A stretch of DNA of 64,000 bases from Ornithodoros turicata (taxonomy: Eukaryota; Arthropoda; Arachnida; Ixodida; Argasidae): contig NC_088204.1 of NCBI RefSeq assembly GCF_037126465.1, positions 70,245,807-70,309,806 of the forward strand. Reading direction: 5' to 3'. The translations under genes and the position numbers were made by a program. Under the pieces are notes generated by a model that worked only from the letters and a program-made list of their open reading frames with translations, was not told the origin of the DNA and made no database searches. Shown here piece by piece: positions 13,001 to 25,000 of this stretch (positions within the stretch are counted from its first letter, which is position 1; every line of letters begins with the position of its first letter).

Positions 13001-16000
13001 ATATATACAATAACAGCTTTTCCAACACCCCCTAGTCATTGTGGGCAACCGTTTTTATCCTCCACTGCGTCGTAGGTTGTACGTATTATACATGACACAT
13101 CTAATCTATGGTTGACGCTCGCCTAAAAACTATTCCGATTTTGTCAAAAGTCGAATACGCTGATTTCAATGAAACTACTGCATTGAGGAACAATTTCTTA
13201 CTGGCAGAAAGAAAAAAAAAGGTTGAGGTACATTACGACAGTCAAGGGTCATATAAGAGTGCTGCTCTAATTTGTAGACCTGCATACGCAGACGAGAAGA
13301 CAACAAATCTGACCTTCTATTCGAAAAAGCAAAAGAGCTGCCAGGGAACTGGTGTACCAGAGAGGGGAGCAAAGAAAAGTGGGGGGGGGGGGTGACGTTT
13401 CGAGCGAAGACTCTTCGTCATACTAGATGGACGGAAATAGATGGGTAGAAATCCAGTGAACCGGTGGAGATGTAGGAAGAGAGTTGCCTCAGGACAGAAG
13501 CCGCCGACATTTCGAACAGAGCCTGTTCTTCTTCTGTGCACCGTCCTCATCATTGGCATGGTATTTAAAGGGTTAGGTGTGACGTGTTTAAAGGTTCATG
13601 CAAATTGTGGGTCAATCCCCTCCACACTGTAACAAAGTAGACATTCACTCCGGCCGTAGAAGCCCGTACGGAACCTTTCTTCCCTCCGGGCTGTTGACCC
13701 ACAATTCGCATGAACCTTTAAACACGTCACACCCAACCCTTTAAATACCATGCCAATGATGAGGACGGTGCCCAGAAGAAGAACAGTCTCTGTTCGAAAT
13801 ATCGGCGGCTTCTGTCCTGAGGCAACTCTCTTCCTAGATGGACGGAAAGGCTTTCTTTGCTCCCCTCTACGGTACACCAGTTCCCCCCTTTTTTTCTCTC
13901 TCTCTTCTATTCGAACCACACATTAGAACAGGGGTCGGGAACCCGCGGGGCGCTGGCGACCCAGCTGCGCTACAGTTGCGGCCTGGCGCAAACCGAGCGC
14001 ACGACGAAAATCCCGTGTGTTTACCTGGGCGAATTACTAAAGCAAAGGTGCGTCTCTGTCTTGCCTTTCCCGCGCTTAAAATTAATAAAACGGGTTTGTC
14101 GAATTCTCTAAACCATAACTTTGTGAGCGCAACAAGCAAGCTTACAGTATTGGTGCACTTGTGGAATGGTCAGCATATCATTCAACAGCGATTAATAATT
14201 TCGGCAGCCTAATTTAGGCGTATTTTAAAATGGGTTCGAATCTCATCTGCGACCATGAAACAAAGTCGACAAGAGGGGGGGGTGAAATATGACCCTTGGA
14301 ACTGTAGAGGTTCCCCACCCCTGCATTACCCAGCCAACCAGCAGATGTCCGTAAGACATCTCGCCCAGGACGTTTGGATATCCACTGGAGTTTGCCAGAG
14401 ACCCGTTTTACATCCATGCGATATCCCAGCGACTAGCATTTCTGCCCTGTTTCTAGATCCACTGAAAGTCCTTGTGACGTCTGTCACGGATATTTGGATA
14501 TATACGGGAGATTACGAATATCGTACATATTTTGCTTTTAAAAATGTGGTGCATGAGATATTTAGTGTTTGTAGAGTGCGTGGTGACCACTGCAACTGTG
14601 TACCGGCAAAGAATATTTATTGTCTGTTTTAACCTGCTTACAATGTGAGCTTTTGGTACCTTGTACTTCACGGGTTATTGTACAGCCTACGTTCAGAAAC
14701 TCAGGAATCCTCCGAGATAACATATATATGTAAGGCCCACCCCGCCTATATATTAATACATGTGCAGCATCCTGTACACTCAAGCAATCCCAGTCAGGAA
14801 ACTCTGTCCCACAGATGTCCATCGGATATACTTTCACGGAGGTACGGATATCTGCAGAGTAATGAAATTTCTCCAGCGAATATCCTACGGAGATCCACTT
14901 GGCTGGGCTTCGAACTTCCTACGAATGTCCACTTTGCGGACAATGCCAGGAGGTACGGACGTAAGCAGGAGGTCTCTCGGACGCAATTTAGCGAACGTTA
15001 CCTTTTATTGTTTAGATGTAAGCATACGCTTTGAAGTAGAATAATTAGCGTCTTGCTGCCATTTTTTTAACATCTGCCACCGTCGCCGGTAGTTTCATTT
15101 ACTCTTTCTCCGCTTTGTTTGCCCTCAGGGACAATGAACGCGACGTTTCAAAAAAGAAAAAAAAAAACCACATGATCCATAAGACACACTGTACTGGTTA
15201 TTCGTGTGGAATAACATTGTCCCCATGTGGAATGCACAGTGTATCAGTTTGTTCGCATTGTCGGGTGTAATGCCCCCACTTGATTGGTTCGTGCAGCCAT
15301 AAACAGGTACGTACCATGTTTGCAGTGACCACGCAGTTGTAGACAACTGTTGTAGTCAACATCATGTTATGTAAACATGTGACAACTGCTGGCAGTTGTT
15401 AAAAAGCATGCGTCATTGGAGCACATAAAAACATGCTGCAAAAGAAAGCTTTGTTATGCGAAGCTGTCGGAGCTTCATCCGCCCTGCACATGGTCTCGTA
15501 CTATTCCCCAAAAGTAGTTTCTAAATCTGTACAGTGCACTAAAATGTGTTTTGTGATGACATCAACCTGGGATGTCTAGTGGATATTGAAAGGACGTTAC
15601 AATGTCTGGGATGCTAGCGACCTAACTTGGAGCAAGCCATGGATAGCCCACAGATATCCGGTGGACGTTGAGATGTCTGAGACATCTGCGACTTATTTTG
15701 GATAACACCAGGACGTTCGTGACTGGCTGGGTAGAAATACAGGCGTGCGATCCTTCTGTTCCGAACAGCGTACTTACAATAGAAATAATTCCCGCAAATG
15801 CAGGGACTCTACGTCCACCTGCTACATTCCCAAGCCACATCCGGCGATCTCGTTCTGGCTTTTTGTGCCGAATATTACGGGTTTGACACCCACCGAGGAC
15901 ACTGGAAATGTGGTGATAATTATTGTTTTGAGCACGCTGTGCGGGAGGTCTCCAGCGTCCGTTAACGGAACCCAGGTGGCCGAATTATCCATGTAGGCAT

Positions 16001-19000
16001 ACGGCATACCGTGTATGCACAGGAGCGACATCCTCACGGAATATTCTAGTAGAAGAAAAAGCGAAAAAACAGAGCCGAAGTTCCGACCCGTGTTTTGTTG
16101 AGCATTCACACGGTGCGGAATATCGGGAGTGGCGACCTGCGCATTTAGCAGACGACACCGTCAGCGTATTTTCCTATCGTCTGCTACGGAATATCTTGTG
16201 GCTGTGTAGGAGGATATTCCCCACGGTTAGCAGTGTATACGTGGAGAGGCGACGTTGAGCGCTCGCGCTCACGTGACAGCAGAAAGATGACGCTTTTCGC
16301 ATTTTCCGCTTCCGGGCGAATGCCGCTAATACACGGATATACTGGATACTCTCTTCCGATATATGTTCTTAGATTACGACGGCTATATGTATTTCCTCAC
16401 AGATGTGGCCACATTTTCAAAGTGTCGCCGACGAGTTCCTGAAAATACTGAGTCAGAAAGCAGACACCGAAGAGGAAGTAAATATGGAGAAGCCCTTCCA
16501 AGCCTTGGCAATGGACTACGCAGGCCAGGCCGCCTTTGGCGTTCACCACTCCTTTCAGAACGACATCGAGAACCCCTTCCTGAAAGCGGCTGCGGAGGCG
16601 GTGCCAGGTGTAATGAAGGGGATCTTTCACAAGATAGCACGTGGGTTACATGCATTCTTTTTCTACCTCTTCGCAAGTCATAGTCCCTCTCTTAACATTT
16701 ACAGACTGCACAACGACACTGAGTGCCGTTATGACACCGTTGCTATGGCTACATTCAAAACTGGGAACGTTTACGTTCGGCGTCTTCAGCAAAAGTGTGT
16801 ATCAGGTGGTTGATCAGCGTAAGAAAGTCAATGTAAGTGATCAGGGCCGTTACTAGACATGTTGCGACATGGAGCCTCGTTTTTGCCATGTGCTCTCCAG
16901 GTCATGTGATTCTCTTGAGGTCAAGAAGAACTTTACTACAAGATATGATGAATGAGAAGTCTCACCGCCAGGGGGGATACCCTACCCCATTGCTGGTGGT
17001 GATGCGGGGAATGTAATAATGAGGATCACAATAAGGATCGAAGTCCTACGGCATCCAGAAAGTTGAAGAGAGCTCTTTGAGGGCAGAGCGTTGGTCGGCT
17101 GGATGTGGCCTGGGACCAAGCAGTTTTGGGAGGGAGAGGGGGCGAGAGGCTAGCTCGTTAAGGTCTCTTGGGCTCTTGAGGTCAGTTGGGTCTTGAGGTC
17201 CTTGGGTCTCTTGAGTCTAAGGGGTCTTGAGGTCAGTTGCAGGAGTATGTAGTCAAAGTCCGCAGATAAAGACCCTGACCTGAGTGTTACACAAGGTTAC
17301 ATACGGTAGTATACGGGCCGGCGTGAACTGTATATATGTATGGTGCGTTGATATACCATATGTCACGTTCACAGGAGCAGAGATCTTGAGTTCCATAAAA
17401 GTGTTGCCATGTTCACGTATGGAAGAACGCAGTCCTCGCATGTACATGTAAGCAGTAACTTAGTAATGGCTAGGTACAGGAATGGAGAGGAACACGTACA
17501 TGAGACCGCTGTGAACCGTTATGGGTTCCACCCAGGATCTGAAGCTGAACCGCCACAGTCGCAAGCGCCAACCGAACTAGAAAACAGAGGCTTTCGTTCC
17601 CTGCTTTACATGCTGTGCAAATCTACAGAGAAGCTGAGAGAGCAGCACGCCAATATTGGTCCAATATTGGACCCATATGCAAATGAGATCTGCAGAAATG
17701 AAAAAGCAAAAAGAAGAGAGAAGTAATATCAGTGGTGGATCTTAAAGCTCAGCTCCGCCGATTTTCGACTGCGACAGAATGGAGCCATGCTTGGGCTGTG
17801 CGTTCGTTTCCGCACAGGGAGCATACATGTGAAAAATTTTCACCCATTTGTTTGTAGTTTTTAAGAAAACAATTTTTTAAATTTCCCTGGCACGGCGGTC
17901 CTGTGGTCGGCAAACCCTGACCAATCCCGGCTTCGTCCTGGCTTAGCCGCGCTCGTGGCTTGGCTAACGCCAAATCGTCGATGCGATGGCGGAGATCTAT
18001 GGGCGAAGGTGAATGTTTTGGGTGTGTTCCGTGATAATTGCTGTCGTTAATAGCCTCAAAGATAGTTTTGCCGGTCTTCTTTAACAAGCCTTACAGGATG
18101 GCCTCGTTGTGCAACGACGGCCGTCGTGAGCGGACATTCTGTGCCCGCACTGTGCTTCATGCTACCAACAAGACCTAACACCTAACGTGTGACGTACTCG
18201 TACGCATACGATGGGTTGCACCGGCCCTAAAGAAAGAGGGAAAAGAAGCACGCGTATAGGCGGAGTGCGCCGGCCCTAAAGAAAGAGGGAAAAAGCACTG
18301 GGAAAGCTATGGTGTGACGTCACGTGCAAGCCATGTATAGCTTTGGCAGCGCACTATGCGCGGACTTGCTGGGCGTGCAGAAAGCACCACCAAAGCTATT
18401 GAGAACGAGAACGTGCTCGAAGACGAAGTATTTCTTATAAGAAACATGATAAAACGGTGCGGTGGTCCCCGATAGCTCGTGACAGCTATTTCAGCACGAT
18501 ACAGCTGCCATGACGGAGTGTAAACACAAACTGGTTGCCAGGCAGAGCTGGCTGGGTGTGGCTATCCAATCCGCGCAGTTCCAAGTATGACGTCACAAGT
18601 GGAACCGCCGCCCGGTAGTTTTTCTCAAATTTCTCACGAAGGAGTATGGAAATTTGGAAAGCAATGTGCGTTTATGAATGAAGTTGGGACCACGGTTCTG
18701 AATATCACAACGTCTTCATACTTTCGGAACAGCAGCGGAGCTGCACTTTAAACCGGATAATGCTTTACTATTACATGTGTACATTTGTGTTTAGGACTCC
18801 CCATTGGCGTTATGACAGAAATATTGGCAATATTGGCGTAAAATGAGCTCGCCATTTGGGCAGCCCATAGTGGTCCAATATGGAGGCTGGTTGCACTCCC
18901 CATATTGGTCCAATATTGTACCCACATGGGCTGCCAATATTGGACCAATATGGGGAGTGCAACCAGCCTCCATATTGGACCAATATGGGCTGCCCAAATG

Positions 19001-22000
19001 GCGAGCCCGTTTTATGCCAATATTGCCAATATTTCTGTCATAACGCCAATGGGAGTACTAAACACAAATGTACACATGTAATAGTAAAGCATTATCCGGT
19101 TTAAGATCCACCACTGATATTACTTCTCTCTTCTTTTTGCTTTTTCATTTCTGCAGATCTCATTGATCCACGTTGCATACAGTTACAAAAACAACATTGC
19201 ATCACCCCAAAAACGAAGAACAGGTGCTACGCCCGTCTTGCTGAAGGACACAGGCAGTGCCACGTAACTTCCAGAAAGTGGAAAGTTGAATTGTCGAGTT
19301 CTAGTAAATGTTAAAACGGGATTGCCACGTATGGTGACTGTTTCGAACAATGTGTATCGTATGCGGGAGGTTGTTGGGTGTACCGACATATTGAATTTGG
19401 CATTTCACTCGGTTCAACGTCCAATCTTGCCGTACTTCTTGGGCATTTGTGCAACATGGGTACGTACCATTTTCTGTATTTTCACTCAATATGGGGTGTA
19501 CGCGGGCAATATGGAAGAAATCTTGGCGAAACGGACCCGATATCAGACCCGTATCCAATTTGACCAGCCAACATGGGCCCAATATTGTGTGCTGCTTAGG
19601 TCACAGATGAGATAGTGGAGAGCGTTCCCTTCATAAGCTGTGTTAAGGTCACTTTCACTGGACAAAACAAAGGTTTCGTACCATCTGGGCGCACAAGCTC
19701 TACAGACTTGTAGGTGTTTTACCAGTTAGGAAGAACAATCGTTATTTTTTTACTTTGAGAGCATGCTCCCAGAAGCGGTCATTTCCCCAAGAACACTCGC
19801 GATCCTCAGGACGTCCTCAAAGTGTCATCGCGTCCTCGTCCGTGATGAGATGTCCGGAGGAGATCCGGAGAGTGTCATCATGGGATATTCCAGTGATAGT
19901 CATTTGTGTACATCCTGCGGCCGCCAGCCGGAGGACATATATAGGAGAAGTAAATTAGTTTAATAATGCGATGTGCATTTCTATGCCTGCGCCCATTAAT
20001 TAGCGTTTCGGTTTCTTTGTCATAACCCAATTGAACCAAATCAGCAGTGATCATGTATAAACTACAGAATATTACAAAGAGAGAATAGTAGAATAGAAAG
20101 AGAAAATACAAAAATACAGGGATACAAATACAAATTGAATGATTTCAACGGATATTTCCATGCACTGGGTTCAATGTGCGATAAAATATAGCTTGCTAGA
20201 CCTTTCATTGTGGCCTCGTTGCCAAGAACATCCGTGCAAGGTCCCTGGCGGGATGCTGCACGGAGCATTTCCGTGGAAGATACAGAAAAGTGATGGCGTA
20301 TTACAGCGCGTGCTTGACTTTCGGTGAATGTTTTAAATCAACTAAGTAGGAAACATGGACGCTACCTTGGTTGTATCCTTATACTCCAAGGAATTCGTGA
20401 CTGGTCTGTTACTTATACATGAAACTGAATTAAACTTAGGTTCCTCACCCTTGGTTTTGACTGCGATGCTAGGAGGACTCTCGCACATGCGGAAGTTCGC
20501 AAGATAAGCAATATCTAGTATATGACTTATCTGCGAAAGGAAATGCCACTGTTGGGTATTCCTTTCAAAGTCGGCTCTCTTAGTCTTACACTTAGTGGCA
20601 CATGGCCTTTTATATATTTTTTTTACCTTTTATACCACGGCACCCATAGTTCGTCATCAAAAAACAATCAAAAATGAGAGACGGAAAATGACAAGCTGGT
20701 GGCCGAGGTTGAAAACTGCAAAAGAGAGTCCGTTTCCACTGTAAACGTCTGCACACTTCTAAAAGTGAGAAATGAAAGCAGATTTACTGGAGAATTTTAC
20801 ATGATCCTGTAGTGCTCCTGAGAGTATCCCAGTCTTGTCCCCAGATGGTTGTCCCTAGGACCATCTCTGGAGTCTCATTCTAACACTTTTCTAACAAATT
20901 GAGGATTATGTGGGGATATTCTCAGGATATCACTGCTGTCCCGCAATGACATCCTCAGGATAAGTGAGGGATCTTTGGCCGACATAACAGAAACCACATT
21001 CTAGAGGTATCTGATAGACAATATTAGAACAGCATTTTACTTACGCTGTTCTGTGAATTTTATATTGAGTTTCAACGTTTTCGAAAGGGTAGTCGAAAGT
21101 AATTCATAAATACAAAGTTCGCGTAAAATTTTCTGAGCAACAAAAAGCAGGTTGTGAGATCGTTTATGAAAATAGGGAATTACGGCATGATGACCAGTAA
21201 CCCTTATCTCTTCTGGAGAACAGGAAAAAAGTTTGTTCTCAAGCGACATCCGGCCGCGAAAACTCATGCGTGGGGAGTACTCCGGGTCACTCAACCGAGA
21301 TGGTTGGTGGGACAGAGAAGAACGCAACCGGTCAACACAAGACATCTTCAGAGGGGTTGACAGTATAGGACCGTGACTACCCCTAACTTGACAGTGTTTC
21401 AATGGCAACCAGTAGCGGGCGAGGTAGGCTTGAAACCTAATTTGCCATATTACACCAAAGAGAAGGGCTGAACAAAAGTCGTACGTCTAGAAATTGTAGC
21501 TCTCCGTTCACGGGGTGTTCGACAGTAAAGTCCATTTGGGGAGCAGCAGACCTGATAACACGTTCACAGTCATAAATGACAGACTCTTCGTGTGACAACA
21601 AGAACAAATCAGCGACAAATCTTTGCACAAGTAGAGAGGTCAGGGAAACAGTCGAAATAAATGACATGACTGCAGAATCAACAGTATGCGCAGATAACTT
21701 TCTGACAAAACCGGTGCAATGACAGAAACAATATAGACACCTGTCTTTTTAGTTAACAGATCTCCATCTGTACTCATAGCAGGTGATTTACCATACAATT
21801 TTAAAATTCGAAGAAAATCCAAGACAGAAATACCAAGTGAAGACGCATCGGGGTATGAATCGCTTGCACGCGTTACGAGCTAACGAGGGGCGGGGCACTC
21901 TTCGAGAAGGCCACGTGATAAAACACGTGCACGACTCTTCGCGCGATACGTGAAGGGTGTGGTACAGGTCACGGGCTATGTGTCACGAGTAGTAATGACT

Positions 22001-25000
22001 GGACACAGACTGCCGCCAACTCACAACTTGGTCTAAACACGATTTAATTAGCAATTAGAGCTAATTTCGACCCCCACATTAATGAGCACCCTCCAGGGTG
22101 TCACCACACTAATGGGTAATGGGCACCGCGGCAACTCTCGTACGTTTTCTTTCAGCTCTCGGGTGAAAAACGCACATTCTAAGAAGTGGCAAGTATGGTG
22201 GTTTAGAACACCTATGTTAATCCTCACAGACAAGTTAAGAGTCGCAGGACAACCCCATCCACAATCACAAATCTGAAGTTGGTGGCCATCGGCGCGCGCG
22301 GTCGCATTACTGCTCCGACCAAAAATATATTGCGCGCTCTTCCATTACACTCCCAGTTGTACACTGATCATGCTTCGAAACGAAGTGCCGCTGACGATGT
22401 ACATGGAGAAGGAGTGCGTGTTTATTTAAAATCCACTTTAAATACTCGCGGAAATAAAACATGTGACTTAGCTTCCACGTATCCGATTATGCGCCACATT
22501 ATCGGAGACCCCACAGTCAATGCTTGGACTACATTCTCCGCATGCGGAGGTATATGCCTGAGTGTCCCCATTTCGAGAGCAAAGGGGACGACTCAACCCA
22601 AGGTGCTTCTGCAAGTTACAATTACCATGACAACGACGACGTACCCGCAGGCTGACGTCATACGTGACGTATGCAGGAGAGAGGCGCAGCTTTCGTCGTC
22701 TCCTATTACGGCAGGTTTCGACAAATTCCTCGAAAACGACTTGGTTATTCGGAATGAAACTTTTACTGTTGTATGTGTACAGTACTCGTGAAGCTAGTTT
22801 TGGGTAAGTTTCTGAATCGCCTGTACGAGACTGTCCCTTTAAGCCCCCTGGTTACACTCTTACACTCTAAAAACATCCCTTAAACAGCTTAACGGAGTTA
22901 CCACGTGGAGTGAATAATAAAGGTCCTTAATAACGCAGGACAATGCGAGACATTTTTTATCTTGCAAAGGCGTCAGCGCTTGAAGAGGACTCAGAATTTT
23001 TCAACACAGGTGGGCTTTCATAACTAGAGGACAGACAGTTGTTAATGAAAGAAAACACAACTTTTTGCAAAAGTGTGGTTCTCATTTACCACAATTCTCA
23101 GAGGCATGTTAACCTCGTGATGTTGTAACAAAAATTTGACTGATAGGATGAACGTGGAGAAGAACGTACAACCTTCAGATAGCTGCTATATGGTTTTCCA
23201 TACATGCTGAATAAATTGCCAGTTTTGTTTTCTGCACTCGCTGACTCTTTTGGAAACGTTGAAACCGCATGTAAAATTTACAGAACAGTGTACGTAAACT
23301 GTCGTTCTAATATCACCTATCGGATACTCCGCTATGTTCTAGCTCGCATCTTATCTTTGCCGTATTTCACTACAGCTGAAAAGAATTGACTTATTACAAA
23401 GTATGCTGGATGCCGAAGTGTCAAAGGAGCACTCAGGAGAATTTAACAACAATGGTAAGTGCCGCATACATATTGCATGTCACGTAATCACTGCATAGAT
23501 GCAAAAACCTAGATAGAGGCAACATTTCTAACAAGGGGGGGGGAAGGAGAGGTCAGCAAAACGGGACATCGGCCTGCTGTTCGGTAAGAAACAAGAAAAT
23601 AAACAAAAGAATAAAATAAATAAAACGAAAAGAATTAGGGAATAAACGATAAACTAACAAATGGTGAAAGAAGGATGAGAAGCAATAAAGAAAAATATCA
23701 CTTAAATAACAGTTGAGGTTAATATGTTCAGGGTGAGAGTGGAGCACTGAAGAATATGATGGCACGACTTGAGTTCGCAGGCTGTTCATGAGACACGTGT
23801 CGCCCAAGAACGTCAAAACTGCTTTGGTCACAGACCGCTGTGTGGGATGTCGTACTGGGCCGAGCAGACTGGCCAGAGAAAAGTCTGTGCACCGCAACTC
23901 GAGTCGTGCTGAGCTAGACATGCACGCGAGTAGGCAATAGCTACCGACCTGCTTGGTGTCTAGCATCCATCGTTGAACATTGACCATCAGTGCTTTTTCG
24001 CTGCTCGAATCAAGAAGCCGTCGTACTATAGCCCGATGCAGTAGGAGTGCCATGACACAACACAACCAATCAAAACTGCATGTTACGACGCAGTCTTCAC
24101 TTGCAGATGTCAAGAAAGACCCCAAAAAGATATCCGCCGATGACGTCGCCGTGAATGCCACTGTTCTTTTTGTGGCTGCGTGAGTAGGATGACCCCTTGG
24201 ACTTCCAGCCTTTCCACATCAAGATAGAAATCACATTCTCAGCAACATCAGGGACATCATATGTCCATTCCTAGAAAACTCAGGAGATTTTGTACATAGA
24301 CTATATGTTAACATACATACATTACATGTACACATGCACTGTACATATGATCAATACACCTTGCAGCTTTGGAACGACATCGACAGCCCTGAGCTACTTG
24401 ACCTACGTCATGGCGAAATACCCTGAAGTGCAGGAAAAGATGAGAGAGGAAGTAGAAGCAGCCCTGAAAAAGTCGGTAAGCGTTGGTGATGCGTTCTACG
24501 TTTTTCGGTCATCGCAAAACAGCCACGAATACCTGTGTAATTATTCGCTGGATATGTGAATCCAGCCTGCTGGTGACAGTTGTATAAGTCTCAGCCTAGG
24601 GATTTGGACTTCCTTAATTAAACCTGTAGGCAGGGTGTCGAACCGCAAAAAATACGGGTTCGGTTCGGGTTCGGGTTTGCGTTGTTTTGATTTCGTTCCG
24701 CGAACGGGTTCGCGAACCGGTTCAACGCTTCCGTTATATATGTTCCATAAAACTGCTTTTATCAGGAAATACGTGGCTAATAGCTTACTGCTGTTGTCTG
24801 CATTGACGTGTCTAGCGGTGAGGTAGCCCTTTAGTGAGAGAAATGAGAAATGGATGAACACTTATTGCAACTAGAGTTCACGCTGTTGAAGCGGTGTAGT
24901 CCTGCTACTTTCTGTTCCCAAAATATCTTTTTTCACACGCACAGTGCCAGCAAGATACACTTAAAGGAAGCCTAATAAGATGGACAGTGTAACATAGACG

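Larger units (their letters stand above)
9873..16402. other. P450 intron 4 (6.5 kb)
   Basis: Contains a fold-back element (13326-13904), a hAT-like MITE (13929-14323) and a stretch rich in GGATAT/ATGTCC motifs (14.34-16.2 kb). The rest (about 9.9-13.3 kb) shows poly-T runs and chance frames only. Confidence 0.6.

Noticed and set aside
22279..22791. Host gene nested in the P450 intron
   Set aside because: No domain, no intron signals and no polyA signal nearby; kept only as an unrecognised open frame.
23553..24161. 202-codon minus-strand open frame
   Set aside because: It overlaps a firm P450 exon on the other strand, starts in a low-complexity stretch and contains no recognisable motif.
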